Notes: generated from the letters alone by a model not told the origin. Positions 17,291 through 25,824 are shown, counted from the stretch's first letter. The stretch is 64,000 bases of DNA from Streptomyces sp. NRRL S-455 (GCF_000717875.1 NZ_JOCT01000001.1:501916-565915), one strand, 5' to 3'. Made by a program: numbers and translations.

Positions 17291-17974
17291 TCAGCCGAGG
17301 TTCGGAATCGTCCAGTCGACCGGCTCATGCCCCTGGGCCGCCACCGCCGCGTTGATCTGCGTGAACGGCCGGGAGCCGAAGAACTTCCTCGCCGACAGGG
17401 GCGAGGGGTGCGCGCCCTTGACCACCGCATGCCGCGAGGCGTCGATCAGAGGGAGCTTCTTCTGCGCGTAGTTGCCCCACAGCACGAACACGGCCGGGTC
17501 GGGCCGCTCGGCCACGGCCCGGATCACGGCGTCGGTGAACTTCTCCCAGCCCCGGCCCTTGTGTGAGTTGGCCTCGCCGCCGCGGACCGTGAGCACCGCG
17601 TTGAGCAGCAGCACGCCCTGCTGGGCCCAGGGCATCAGATAGCCGTTGTCCGGGATCGGAGTGCCCAGCTCCTCGTGCATCTCCTTGTAGATGTTCCGCA
17701 GGGACGGCGGGATCCGCACACCGGGCCGGACCGAGAAGCACAGCCCGTGCCCCTGCCCCTCGCCGTGGTACGGGTCCTGACCGAGGATCAGGACCTTCAC
17801 CTTCTCGTACGGCGTGGCGTCCAGCGCGGCGAAGACCTCCTCGCGCGGCGGGTGGACGGGGCCCTTCGCCCGCTCCTCCTCGACGAACTCCGTCAGCTCC
17901 TTGAAATAGGGCTGCTGCAGCTCGTCACCCAGAACCCCGCGCCAGGACTCGGGCAGCATGGCGATGTCGGTCAC
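17291..17974 (-). CDS. ung: uracil-DNA glycosylase, family 1
   Basis: A 227-residue base-excision repair enzyme that removes uracil from DNA. Motif A GQDPYHGEGQGHGLCFS includes the catalytic Asp67. The Leu-loop/minor-groove motif HPSPLSA with its catalytic His and the block LLLNAVLTVRGGEANSHKGRGWE are also present. GTG at 17974 is preferred because GAGGA lies eight bases upstream and the product matches the family length. A GTG at 18001 would add nine residues. It follows the peptide-binding lipoprotein gene on the same strand after 92 bases. Confidence 0.96.
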   Translation of the reverse strand: MTDIAMLPESWRGVLGDELQQPYFKELTEFVEEERAKGPVHPPREEVFAALDATPYEKVKVLILGQDPYHGEGQGHGLCFSVRPGVRIPPSLRNIYKEMHEELGTPIPDNGYLMPWAQQGVLLLNAVLTVRGGEANSHKGRGWEKFTDAVIRAVAERPDPAVFVLWGNYAQKKLPLIDASRHAVVKGAHPSPLSARKFFGSRPFTQINAAVAAQGHEPVDWTIPNLG

Positions 17975-18066
17975 GTCAACGTCCTCACGATGTGTGGTCA
18001 CTTGCAGGCCTCAGAACCTACCGGCGACCACTGACAACATGCCCTCGAGAGCCCGGAGGCCGCCCG

Positions 18067-19653
18067 CTACCAGGCGGTCTTGCGGTGCAGCTCCCACAGC
18101 ATCATGATCGTCGACGGGTCCAGGGCCCGCTCCGCGCCCGAGACGTCCCGGCTCGCCGCGACGTACTGCCTGCCCTGCCACAGCGGCAGCAGCCGTGCGT
18201 CGTCGACGAGGATCTGCTGGGCCTCCTCGAACTCCTTCACCACGTTCGCGCGATCGCTCTCACGGCGCGACCGGGGCAGCAGATCGCCGGTGATCTCGGG
18301 CGCCGGGTAGGGCGTGCCGAGGGCGTTCTGCTCGCCGACGAACGGCGCGATGAAGTTCTCGGCGTCCGGGAAGTCGGGGAACCAGCCACGCCCGAACACC
18401 GGGTACTCACCATTCTGGTAGCCCTTGACGTACGTCTTCCAGGGGCGGCTCTTGAGGGTGATCGTGAACAGTCCGGAATCCTCGAGCTGACGCTCCAGCT
18501 CCTTGAACTCCGCGGCGGTCTCGGAGCCGTAGCGGTCGCTCGTGTACCAGAGGGTGAGCGGGACCCGCCGGGTGATGTTCGCGTCGGCGAGGATCTCACG
18601 GGCCTTGTCGACGTCCGGGTCGCCGTAGTCGTCGAAGAAACCGGTGGTGTGGCCGGTGAGGCCCTTGGGGACCATGGAGTACAGCGGGTCGACGGTGTCC
18701 TTGTAGACCTTGTGCGCGATCGCCGCCCGGTCGACGACCTGCGCGATGGCCTGGCGCACGGCCTTCCGGTTGGCCCAGGGGTCCTTCGGGTTGAACACCA
18801 GGTAGTTGATGTCCGTGCCGGTGCCCTCGACCAGCTGGATCTCCTCGTCCCTGGAACCCTGGAGCTCGACGACGTCCCCGGCGGCCAGACCGCGGTAGGT
18901 CACGTCGATCTGCTCGTCGCGCAGTGCCTTGACCATGGCGCCGGAGTCCTGGAAGTAGCGGATGGTGACCGCGTCGTTCTGGCGCTTCGCGAAGCCCTTG
19001 TAGCCCTCGTTGCGGACGAGGACGGCTTCCTTGCCCTCGTTGTAGGAATCCAGCCTGTACGGCCCGGAACCGACGACGTCGCCGTCCTTGCGCAGGGCGT
19101 CCTCCGGGTAGGCGTCCGGGGAGACGATCGACATGGCGGGGGTGGCGAGCACGAACGGGAAGGTGGCGTCGGGCTTGTTGAGGTGGAAGATCACCTCGCG
19201 CTCGTTCGGCGCCTGTACCCGCTCGAGGCTGCCCAGCAGACCGGCGGGACCGCCGTTGACGTTGATCTTGCGGATCCGGTCGAAGGAGTACTTCACGGCC
19301 CGGGCGTCGAGCGCGTCCCCGTTGGAGAACTTCAGGCCCTCGCGCAGCTCGCAGCGGTACACCTGGTTCGAGGAGTCGCTGAAGCCGCACTGCTCGGCGG
19401 CGTCCGGCTGCGGCTCGCTGGAGCCCGTCGGATAGCTCAGGAGCGTCTGGTAGATGTTGCGGAACAGCTCCCAGGAGCTGTCCCAGGAGGCGGCAGGATC
19501 GAGCGTGCTGGGCGTGCTGGTGGTGCCCACGACGATCGGCCCTTCGTCCTCCGGGGTGTCGGACGACAACACGCCGCACCCGGTGACAAGGGACGATATG
19601 GACGCGATGGCCGCCACCCGCCGCAGGCATCGGTTCCGGTTGAACACGCGCAC
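18067..19653 (-). CDS. ABC transporter peptide-type substrate-binding lipoprotein
   Basis: A 528-residue family-5 extracellular solute-binding protein (DppA/OppA type). The signal peptide ends in lipobox LVTGC. The family signature spans LREGLKFSNGDALDARAVKYSF, and KAVRQAIAQVVDRAAIA and GWFPDFPDAENFIAPF are typical later blocks. GTG at 19653 follows GAGGAG. No permease or ATPase genes are adjacent, so this is an orphan binding protein that would have to work with a transporter encoded elsewhere. Likely ligands are oligopeptides; this is inferred from the family. Confidence 0.93.
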   Translation of the reverse strand: MRVFNRNRCLRRVAAIASISSLVTGCGVLSSDTPEDEGPIVVGTTSTPSTLDPAASWDSSWELFRNIYQTLLSYPTGSSEPQPDAAEQCGFSDSSNQVYRCELREGLKFSNGDALDARAVKYSFDRIRKINVNGGPAGLLGSLERVQAPNEREVIFHLNKPDATFPFVLATPAMSIVSPDAYPEDALRKDGDVVGSGPYRLDSYNEGKEAVLVRNEGYKGFAKRQNDAVTIRYFQDSGAMVKALRDEQIDVTYRGLAAGDVVELQGSRDEEIQLVEGTGTDINYLVFNPKDPWANRKAVRQAIAQVVDRAAIAHKVYKDTVDPLYSMVPKGLTGHTTGFFDDYGDPDVDKAREILADANITRRVPLTLWYTSDRYGSETAAEFKELERQLEDSGLFTITLKSRPWKTYVKGYQNGEYPVFGRGWFPDFPDAENFIAPFVGEQNALGTPYPAPEITGDLLPRSRRESDRANVVKEFEEAQQILVDDARLLPLWQGRQYVAASRDVSGAERALDPSTIMMLWELHRKTAW

Positions 19654-19818
19654 GCTCCTCGATCTGCCATACCAAGGGTCGGCAGACCATACCGCAGTGC
19701 CGCGCCGGCTGGCTCTCCCGGGGCGATGACTCCTTGATCACGAAATCCTTGACGACGTTGTCATCGCCTTCGTGGCCCCTTGAAAGGACCCCTGAGCCGG
19801 CTGAATGGACCCCCGGTT

Positions 19819-19855
19819 CGGCACGGGCGTCCCTCGCGTGCGGGCGCCCGTGCCG
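19819..19855 (-). terminator. hairpin terminator after the SDR operon
   Basis: CGGCACGGGCG at 19819-19829 pairs with CGCCCGTGCCG at 19845-19855 around a 15-base loop. It lies 12 bases downstream of the stop codon of the second SDR gene on the minus strand. Confidence 0.7.
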
Positions 19856-19866
19856 GACCGCGTACG

Positions 19867-20625
19867 TCAGCCCGTGCCGGCGTTGAGGAAGATGCCGCCG
19901 TCCACCACGAGGGTCTGGCCGGTGACCCAGTCGGACTGTCCGGAGGTGAGGAACGCGGCCGCGCCGCCGATGTCGGAGGGCATGCCGAGCCGGCCCAGCG
20001 GGTAGGCAGCGGCGGCCTCCGCCTCCCGGCCCTCGTACAGGGCCTGGGCGAACTTGGTCTTCACGACGGCCGGGGCGATGGCGTTGACCCGCACCTTGGG
20101 CGCGTACTCGTGCGCGAGCTGCACCGTCAGGTTGATCATCGCCGCCTTGCTGACGCCGTACGCGCCGATGAACGGCGAGGGCGACATGCCCGCGACGGAG
20201 GCGATGTTGACGATGGCGCCGCCGTTGTCCTTCTGCCAGGCGTGCCAGGTCTTCTGCGCGAAGCCGAGCGCGGAGATCACGTTGGTCTCGAAGACCTTGC
20301 GCGCGACGTCCAGGTCGAGGTCGGCGATCGGCCCGAACACCGGGTTGGTGCCGGCGTTGTTGACCAGGAAGTCGAGGCGGCCGAAGGCCTCCATCGTGCG
20401 CTCGACGGCGGCGGCCTGGTGGTCCTCGTCGTGCGCCTTGCCGGCGACGTAGATCGCGCGGTCGGCGCCGAGCCGCTCGACGGCCTCCTTGAGGGCGTCC
20501 TCGTTGCGGCCGGTGATGCACACCCGGTCGCCGCGTGCGACGAGCGCCTCGGCGACGCCGTAGCCGATGCCACGGCTGGCGCCCGTGACCAGGGCGGCCT
20601 TGCCGGAGAGTTCCACGGAAGTCAT
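19867..20625 (-). CDS. SDR-family oxidoreductase
   Basis: A 252-residue classical short-chain dehydrogenase. The cofactor motif TGASRGIGYG is at about residue 15, NNAG follows in LDFLVNNAGTNP, and the catalytic Ser-Tyr-Lys set is NIASVAG ... YGVSK. It reduces or oxidises a carbonyl/hydroxyl with NAD(P)H; the family also includes FabG-like enzymes. It is the downstream gene of a two-gene operon with the next SDR, with only 10 bases between them, so the two probably act on related substrates such as 3-oxoacyl thioesters. Confidence 0.94.
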   Translation of the reverse strand: MTSVELSGKAALVTGASRGIGYGVAEALVARGDRVCITGRNEDALKEAVERLGADRAIYVAGKAHDEDHQAAAVERTMEAFGRLDFLVNNAGTNPVFGPIADLDLDVARKVFETNVISALGFAQKTWHAWQKDNGGAIVNIASVAGMSPSPFIGAYGVSKAAMINLTVQLAHEYAPKVRVNAIAPAVVKTKFAQALYEGREAEAAAAYPLGRLGMPSDIGGAAAFLTSGQSDWVTGQTLVVDGGIFLNAGTG

Positions 20626-20635
20626 GTCTCGTCCC

Positions 20636-21397
20636 CTAGTCGAGCGGTCCGCCGGCCACGTACAGCACCTGGCCGGAGACGAACCCGGCCGCCTCGCCCG
20701 TGAAGAAGGCGATGGCGTTGGCGATGTCGTCCGGCTCGCCGACCCGGGCGACCGGGATCTGGGTGGCGGCGGCGGCCTTGAAGTCCTCGAAGCCCATGCC
20801 GACGCGGTCGGCGGTGGCCTTGGTCATCTCGGTGGCGATGAAGCCGGGGGCGACGGCGTTGGCGGTGACGCCGAACTTGCCGAGCTCCTTGGCCAGCGTC
20901 TTGGTGAACCCCTGGAGCCCCGCCTTGGCGGCGGAGTAGTTGACCTGGCCGCGGTTGCCGAGCGCGGAGGACGAGGACAGGTTGACGATCCGGCCGAATC
21001 CCGCGTCCACCATGTGCTTCTGGCAGGCCTTGGACATCAGGAAGGCACCGCGCAGGTGCACGTTCATGACGGTGTCCCAGTCGGAGACGCTCATCTTGAA
21101 CAGCAGGTTGTCACGCAGCACGCCGGCGTTGTTGACCAGGATCGTCGGCGCGCCGAGCTCCTCGGCGACGCGGGCGACGGCCGCCTCGACCTGTGCCTCG
21201 TCGGAGACGTCGCAGCCGACGGCGATGGCCTTGCCGCCGGCGGCGGTGATCTTCTCGACGGTGTCCTTGCAGGCCGCCTCGTCGAGGTCGAGCACGGCGA
21301 CGGCACGGCCCTCGGCGGCCAGGCGTACGGCGGTGGCGGCGCCGATCCCGCGCGCGGCACCGGTGACGACGGCGACCCGCTGCTCAGTGGTGGACAT
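20636..21397 (-). CDS. fabG: 3-oxoacyl-ACP reductase FabG-like
   Basis: A 253-residue SDR close to FabG, which reduces 3-oxoacyl-ACP with NADPH in fatty-acid synthesis. Motifs are TGAARGIGAAT, NNAGVLRDNLLFKMS, the catalytic NLSSSSALGNRGQVNYSAAK and PGFIATEMTKA, all characteristic of FabG. ATG at 21397 has AGGAGAAGC upstream. It is first in the operon. AGCG-AC-CGCT at 21417-21426, with flanking TTAGTAC, sits just upstream and resembles TetR operators of actinobacterial lipid genes. A housekeeping fabG usually lies elsewhere in Streptomyces, so this is probably an auxiliary copy. Confidence 0.9.
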   Translation of the reverse strand: MSTTEQRVAVVTGAARGIGAATAVRLAAEGRAVAVLDLDEAACKDTVEKITAAGGKAIAVGCDVSDEAQVEAAVARVAEELGAPTILVNNAGVLRDNLLFKMSVSDWDTVMNVHLRGAFLMSKACQKHMVDAGFGRIVNLSSSSALGNRGQVNYSAAKAGLQGFTKTLAKELGKFGVTANAVAPGFIATEMTKATADRVGMGFEDFKAAAATQIPVARVGEPDDIANAIAFFTGEAAGFVSGQVLYVAGGPLD

Positions 21398-21700
21398 GGC
21401 TGCTTCTCCTCAGGTGAGCGACCGCTTAGTACCTTCAGTGGGTGTGACGCTAGAAGCCCTGGCACGCGGTGTCAACGGCAGGGCGCGGCATGTGATCCAT
21501 CACCCGGGCCCACGATGCCCGGCGAACCCCACATGTCCCCGGCCCGGCTCCGACCAGCCACCCCCGGCCACCCGATCGGCCCACGACCGCCGAGCCCGCA
21601 CACGCTCGAAGCCGGCACTCCCGCCCGGTCCGCATGGGCGGGCCGGCCAGGCGGGGCGTTGGCCTCCGGACCCCGGCCCGGCCGCGCCAGGGAGGGTCGG
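21398..21700. other. fabG promoter region and gap before the DUF3037 gene
   Basis: 303 bases. A short inverted repeat AGCG-AC-CGCT (21417-21426), within GAGCGACCGCTTAGTACC, lies close to the fabG start and is a possible regulator site. The rest, about 21450-21700, is GC-rich. No gene with a supported product was found there. Confidence 0.35.
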
Positions 21701-22114
21701 TCACCGCACCAGCAGGTCCAGCAACCGCTCGGTCTCCGCTGCCGGGTCCGTGGTCAGGCCGGTGTGCACGGGGCCGGGCTGGACGATCGTCGAGCGGGGG
21801 GCGACGAGCCAGCGGAAGCGGCGGCCCGGGTCGTCGCCCGATGCCTGACCGGCCGCGGTGCCGCCCGCGCAGACGCCCTCCACGGCCCGTAGGGCGGCGT
21901 GGACTCCGGCCACGTCCGTCTGGGGGTCGAGGGCCAGCAGGCGTGCCTCGTCGAGGTGGGTGCGGGCCCCGACGTAGGACTCGGCGCGGCAGTAGACGAG
22001 CACTCCCGCGTTGATGCACTCGCCGCGCTCTACGCGCGGGACGACGCGCAGGACGGCGTACTCGTAGATCTGGCGGTCCCGGGGCCCGCCCTTGATGATG
22101 TGCCGGTCGCTCAC
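21701..22114 (-). CDS. DUF3037 family protein
   Basis: A 137-residue protein with the DUF3037 N-terminal signature YEYAVLRVVPRVERGECINA, then GVLVYCR. Biochemical function is unknown. GTG at 22114 overlaps the stop of the upstream HipA-like gene by four bases (GTGA), so the two are translationally coupled. This pairing of DUF3037 with a HipA-like kinase domain is recurrent in bacteria and argues for a joint function, perhaps a regulatory partner or substrate of the kinase. Confidence 0.85.
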   Translation of the reverse strand: MSDRHIIKGGPRDRQIYEYAVLRVVPRVERGECINAGVLVYCRAESYVGARTHLDEARLLALDPQTDVAGVHAALRAVEGVCAGGTAAGQASGDDPGRRFRWLVAPRSTIVQPGPVHTGLTTDPAAETERLLDLLVR

Positions 22115-22866
22115 TTGATCCCCTGGATTCGGTCGTGGATGACGGCGGCCCGGGCGAGCAGCGGCCGGGCGTAGGCCCGCCTCAGGTCGTCCGGTGTGCC
22201 GAAGCCGGGCTCGTCCGACAGCCAGGCGTCCGGTACGCGGGCCGTGACGTCGGCGAGCAGTTCCTCGGTGACCAGCGGTGCCAACTCTGCCGCCGCGGAG
22301 GTGACATCGGGCGTGAAGGGCGCCAGGGTGTGGTCGGAGGCGTCGTACGGGCGGGCCGCGGAGACTTCCGCGCCGGGCCAGTTGTGGTGCCAGATCATGG
22401 TCGCGCCGTGGTCGACGAGCCACAACTCGCCCCGCCAGATCAGCAGGTTGGGGTTGCGCCAGGACCGGTCCACGTTGTTGACCAGCGCGTCGAACCAGAC
22501 GATCCGCCCGGCTTCGTCGGGGCTCACCGGGAACGCGAGCGGGTCGAAGCCGAGGGCGCCGGAGAGGAAGTCCATGCCGAGGTTGGTGCCGCCGCTGGAC
22601 CTGAGCAGGTTCTGCACCTCCTGGTCGGGTTCGGCGAGCCCTAGCTCCGGGTCGAGCTCGACCGTGACCAGGCGCGGAACCCGCAGCCCCAGCCGGCGGG
22701 CGAGTTCCCCGCAGACGACCTCGGCGACGAGCGTCTTGCGGCCCTGCCCCGCGCCGGTGAACTTCAGGACGTACGTCCCGAAGTCGTCGGCCTCGACGAG
22801 ACCCGGCAGCGAACCGCCCTCGCGCAGGGGGGCGATGAAACGGGTCGCGATCACTTCCTCGAGCAT
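22111..22866 (-). CDS. HipA-like kinase domain protein
   Basis: A 251-residue protein resembling the kinase part of HipA without the HipA N-terminal domain or a HipB antitoxin beside it. The ATP-binding strand region is TYVLKFTGAGQGRKTLVAEV, the catalytic loop is WFDALVNNVDRSWRNPNLLI (Asp and Asn as in HipA), and the metal-binding segment is LWLVDHGATMIWHHNW. Residues are consistent with phosphotransfer, but no activity is proven for this subgroup. It is coupled by a 4-base overlap to DUF3037. ATG at 22866. Confidence 0.85.
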   Translation of the reverse strand: MLEEVIATRFIAPLREGGSLPGLVEADDFGTYVLKFTGAGQGRKTLVAEVVCGELARRLGLRVPRLVTVELDPELGLAEPDQEVQNLLRSSGGTNLGMDFLSGALGFDPLAFPVSPDEAGRIVWFDALVNNVDRSWRNPNLLIWRGELWLVDHGATMIWHHNWPGAEVSAARPYDASDHTLAPFTPDVTSAAAELAPLVTEELLADVTARVPDAWLSDEPGFGTPDDLRRAYARPLLARAAVIHDRIQGIK

Positions 22867-22926
22867 CGTCCCAGGTTACTGACGCGGCGGTCGGCACCGG
22901 CGCCGGCGTCGCGGTGGGGGCCGGGA

Positions 22927-22946
22927 AACCGACAGCGAACCGACAG
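22927..22946. promoter_or_regulatory. 11-bp phased direct repeat upstream of the Rieske gene
   Basis: AACCGACAG occurs at 22927-22935 and again at 22938-22946, an 11-bp period, in the divergent gap between the HipA-like and Rieske genes. Phased 11-bp repeats are the binding pattern of PhoP- and SARP-type regulators, but the base composition does not match a standard PHO box. A possible activator site only. Confidence 0.35.
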
Positions 22947-23067
22947 GGTGGTTTTGTCCACAACCGCTCGCGGCCGCGTCAGTATTTCGGCACCGTCTGA
23001 ACAGGCGGTCCGCCCGGACCGTACCTCCCGGCAGATCATCGCAAGCCTCCCGAAGGGAAACGCCAGT

Positions 23068-23571
23068 ATGACCAGCGCATCGCTCCAGCCCGCATCGGGA
23101 CCGGCCCGTCGTACCGTCGTGGCGGCGGCCGGAGCGGCGGGCCTCGCCGTCGCGCTGACCGCGTGCGGAGGCTCGGACGACAGCTCGTCCGGCGTCGCCG
23201 ACTCCTCCGGCTCGTCCGGCACGGCCCAGGAGGACCAGGGGGCGGGCAGCACCCCGTCGAGCGGTGGGGGCGACGCCCCGGCCGGTAACGCGCTCGCGTC
23301 GACCGCGGACATCCCGGAGGGCGGCGGAAAGGTCTTCGCCGACCAGAAGGTGGTCGTCACGCAGCCGACCGCGGGCGAGTTCAAGGCGTTCTCGGCCACC
23401 TGCACCCACCAGGGCTGCGCGGTGAAGAGCATCGCCGATGGCGTCATCAACTGCCCCTGCCACAACAGCAACTTCTCGATCACCGACGGCAGCGTGAAGA
23501 GCGGTCCGGCGACCAAACCGCTGCCGGAGATGAAGATCACCGTCGACGGGGACTCGATCACCCTCGCCTGA
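23068..23571 (+). CDS. Rieske 2Fe-2S lipoprotein with Tat-type signal
   Basis: A 167-residue protein starting at ATG 23068 after GAAGGGA. The leader has twin arginines (PARRTVVAAAGAAGLAVAL) and a lipobox-like LTAC, so the folded, cluster-loaded protein is probably exported by Tat and anchored as a lipoprotein. A Ser/Gly-rich linker leads to the Rieske domain. The cluster ligands are Cys and His in CTHQGC and in CPCHNS. No cytochrome or oxygenase gene is adjacent, so the electron partner is unknown. Related Streptomyces proteins are common and uncharacterised. Confidence 0.93.
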   Translation: MTSASLQPASGPARRTVVAAAGAAGLAVALTACGGSDDSSSGVADSSGSSGTAQEDQGAGSTPSSGGGDAPAGNALASTADIPEGGGKVFADQKVVVTQPTAGEFKAFSATCTHQGCAVKSIADGVINCPCHNSNFSITDGSVKSGPATKPLPEMKITVDGDSITLA

Positions 23572-24211
23572 GCCCGTCACGCGGACGCGTGAGACACGCC
23601 AGGACCTCGTCCGTGGTCGCGACCGTGGCGACCAACGCGAGGGTGTGGCGGATCATCGCGGGGGTGTAGTCGGACGGCACTCCCGCGATGGCGTCCGCCG
23701 GGACGACGGCGGTGTAGCCGCGGTTGACGGCGTCGAACACGGCGTTGGGGATCGCCACGTTGGCCGAGACCCCGGTGACGATCAGCGTGCGGCAGCCGAG
23801 GTTGCGCAGCAGCGGGTCGACGTCGGTGCCCTGCAGTGGCGACAGCCCGTGCAGGCGCCGTACGACCAGGTCCTCCCCGGCGACGTCGATCGGGGCCGCG
23901 ACACGCACCGCGGGTGTGCCGGAGAGCTGCTGGACGGGCAGGCGTGCGGCGGCGCGGAAGAGGCGGGCGTTGCGGCTGGCCCCCCGGCCGTCGGGGCGGC
24001 GTTCGGCGATGGCGTGGACGACCTGGACACCGGCCGCGTGGGCGGCCGCCACCAGGCGGGCGACGTTGGCGAGCACCCCGCCGGAGCGAGCCGCCTCGGC
24101 GAGTTCGGGCAGCGCGCTGTCCGCTCCGACGACGCCTTCCTGGCACTCGACGGTGAGCAGCACGGTGGTCGGCGGATCGAGGAGTTCGCTGAGCTCTGGG
24201 TGCGCGGGCAC
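23558..24211 (-). CDS. isochorismatase-fold hydrolase lacking the usual Cys
   Basis: A 217-residue isochorismatase-like protein. The first motif reads LLTVECQEG, with Glu22 where the catalytic Asp normally stands. The cis-peptide/nucleophile motif reads TGVSANVAIPNAVFDAVNRG, with Ala in place of the catalytic Cys of nicotinamidase-type members. Isochorismatases proper also lack the Cys, so an isochorismatase- or binding-only role is possible. GTG at 24211 follows GGGGGAA. The 3' end overlaps the Rieske gene by 14 bases in convergent orientation. Confidence 0.85.
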   Translation of the reverse strand: MPAHPELSELLDPPTTVLLTVECQEGVVGADSALPELAEAARSGGVLANVARLVAAAHAAGVQVVHAIAERRPDGRGASRNARLFRAAARLPVQQLSGTPAVRVAAPIDVAGEDLVVRRLHGLSPLQGTDVDPLLRNLGCRTLIVTGVSANVAIPNAVFDAVNRGYTAVVPADAIAGVPSDYTPAMIRHTLALVATVATTDEVLACLTRPRDGLRRG

Positions 24212-24348
24212 GGTTCCCCCTGGGCGCCGGCGGCGGGTCGGGCGAGCGTAGCCACCGTTGCGCTCGGACGGAAGAGAACCCATCCTTTTCTGACGTGATG
24301 TCAGAGGATCTCCTCTGGCACGACGTGAGAGAACGAAAGAGGGGGAGC

Positions 24349-24819
24349 ATGACCGTCACGCAGCAGCGCCGGGGCCGGAAGATCATGATGACGCCCGGTG
24401 AGCTGGACGATTTCCTCACCACGCAGCGCACCTGCCGGGTCGCCACGGTGTCGGCCGACGGTGCCCCGCACGTGAGCACGCTGTGGTTCGCCTGGGACGG
24501 CACCTCGATGTGGCTGTACTCGGTCGTGCGCAGCAAGCGGTGGACCGACCTGCGGCGCGACCCGCGGGTGGCCATCGTGGTCGACACCGGCGAGGAGTAC
24601 GACGAGCTGCGCGGCGCGGAGTTGTCCGGGACCGTCGAGTTCGTGGGCGAGATACCGCGCACCGGGGAGCTGCGCGCCGAACTCGACGTGCCCGAGATGC
24701 TGTTCGCCCGGAAGAACTTCGGCCTGGAGGAGATGCCGCACGACGGCCGGCACGCCTGGCTGCGTCTGACACCTCGGAAGATCGTTTCCTGGGACTTCCG
24801 CAAGCTGGGAGGGCAGTAG
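24349..24819 (+). CDS. pyridoxamine 5'-phosphate oxidase-like split-barrel protein
   Basis: A 156-residue flavin/F420-binding split-barrel protein. The core is CRVATVSADGAPHVSTLWF, then WLYSVVRSKRWTDLRRDP and VAIVVDTGEEYDELRG, a pattern shared by PNPOx-like and F420-dependent reductases of actinobacteria. Which cofactor it uses cannot be decided. ATG at 24349 follows AGAGGGGGAGC. A C-terminal block HAWLRLTPRKIVSWDF is typical of this group. It is convergent with the LysR gene, 27 bases apart. Confidence 0.88.
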   Translation: MTVTQQRRGRKIMMTPGELDDFLTTQRTCRVATVSADGAPHVSTLWFAWDGTSMWLYSVVRSKRWTDLRRDPRVAIVVDTGEEYDELRGAELSGTVEFVGEIPRTGELRAELDVPEMLFARKNFGLEEMPHDGRHAWLRLTPRKIVSWDFRKLGGQ

Positions 24820-24846
24820 CGGAACACCCCCCAGCGCCAGGCCGGG

Positions 24847-25749
24847 TCAGCCGACGCGCTCCCCCGCCGCCTGCAGGGCTTTCACCGCCGCCCGGATCGA
24901 CGGGCGGCGGTCCGCGTCCGCGCGCCAGACGACGTACACGTGCCGCCGGACCCGCTGCTTGACGGGGACGGTCACGACCCCTTCGGGCACGGGACGGCGG
25001 CCGAGCAGCGGCGCGATGCACACGCCGAGGCCCGCGGCGACCAGCGCGAGCTGCGTGTGGTTCTCGGCGGCGCGGTGGCCGACGATCGGTTCGATGCCCT
25101 TGGAGCGGAGCGTGAACATCAGCCACTCGTGGCAGAACTCGCCCTCGCCCCAGGTGATCCACTCGTCGTCTGCGAACTCGGCGAGGTCCACCTCGTCGCG
25201 CCCCGAGAGCCGGTGGTCCGCCGGCATGGCGACATGGGCCGGGTCGTCCAGGATGGGCGCCTTGACCAGGCCGTCAGGCAGCGCCATCGGCTTGTTGTAC
25301 CAGTCGAGCACCACGGCCAGGTCGAGGTCGCCGCGCACCACTCCCGCGATGCCGTTCTCCGGTTCCAGCTCGCAGGAGCGCAGTCGCAGCGCCGGATGCC
25401 GCTCGCGCAGTGCGGACAGCGCGAGCGGGAACAGTCCGCGTGCGGCGGTCGGGAACGCCGACAGTCTGAGCTCGCCGACCACCTGCCCGCGCTGCGCCTC
25501 CAGGTCGGACTGGGCGAGTTCGACCTGGGACAGGATGCGCGCGGCGTGCTCGGCGAGCAGCCGGCCCGCGTCGGTGAGCCGCACGCCCCGGCCGTTCTTG
25601 GCGAGGAGCCGCTGGCCGACCTCCCGCTCCAGCTTGGACATCTGCTGGGAGACCGCGGACGTCGTGATGTGCAGCCCCTCGGCCGCGCCGCTGACCGAGC
25701 CGTGCCTGGCGAGGGCGTCGAGGGTGCGCAGGCGCTCCAGGTTCAACAT
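24847..25749 (-). CDS. LysR-family transcriptional regulator
   Basis: A 300-residue LysR regulator. The N-terminal HTH reads LNLERLRTLDALARHGSVSG, AAEGLHITTSAVSQQMSKLE, then REVGQRLLAKNGRGVRLTDAG. The effector domain has FPTAARGLFPLALSALRERH and GVCIAPLLG. ATG at 25749 puts the HTH at the N-terminus as usual. It is divergent from an EamA exporter across 75 bases, and TAAGCAATGCTAA beside its start fits the LysR T-N11-A box, so it probably controls the exporter and itself. Confidence 0.94.
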   Translation of the reverse strand: MLNLERLRTLDALARHGSVSGAAEGLHITTSAVSQQMSKLEREVGQRLLAKNGRGVRLTDAGRLLAEHAARILSQVELAQSDLEAQRGQVVGELRLSAFPTAARGLFPLALSALRERHPALRLRSCELEPENGIAGVVRGDLDLAVVLDWYNKPMALPDGLVKAPILDDPAHVAMPADHRLSGRDEVDLAEFADDEWITWGEGEFCHEWLMFTLRSKGIEPIVGHRAAENHTQLALVAAGLGVCIAPLLGRRPVPEGVVTVPVKQRVRRHVYVVWRADADRRPSIRAAVKALQAAGERVG

Positions 25750-25750
25750 G

Positions 25751-25763
25751 TAAGCAATGCTAA
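25751..25763. promoter_or_regulatory. candidate LysR box (T-N11-A)
   Basis: TAAGCAATGCTAA has the spacing T-N11-A and an inner AGCA-A-TGCT inverted repeat. It lies one base from the lysR start, between lysR and the divergent exporter gene. Spacing and place support it, but the sequence is short. Confidence 0.4.
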
Positions 25764-25824
25764 GCGGTATCCGGTGCGAAATCTCGATTGTGCTACGAGG
25801 TCGTCGTCCAGCATGGTGGCCGCC

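Noticed and set aside
17992..19737. A 581-residue plus-strand ORF over the peptide-binding lipoprotein gene
   Set aside because: It is antisense to a gene with a lipobox and family-5 signature.
21450..22019. A 189-residue minus-strand ORF before DUF3037
   Set aside because: It overlaps the DUF3037 gene in another frame and is Arg/Gly/Pro-rich.
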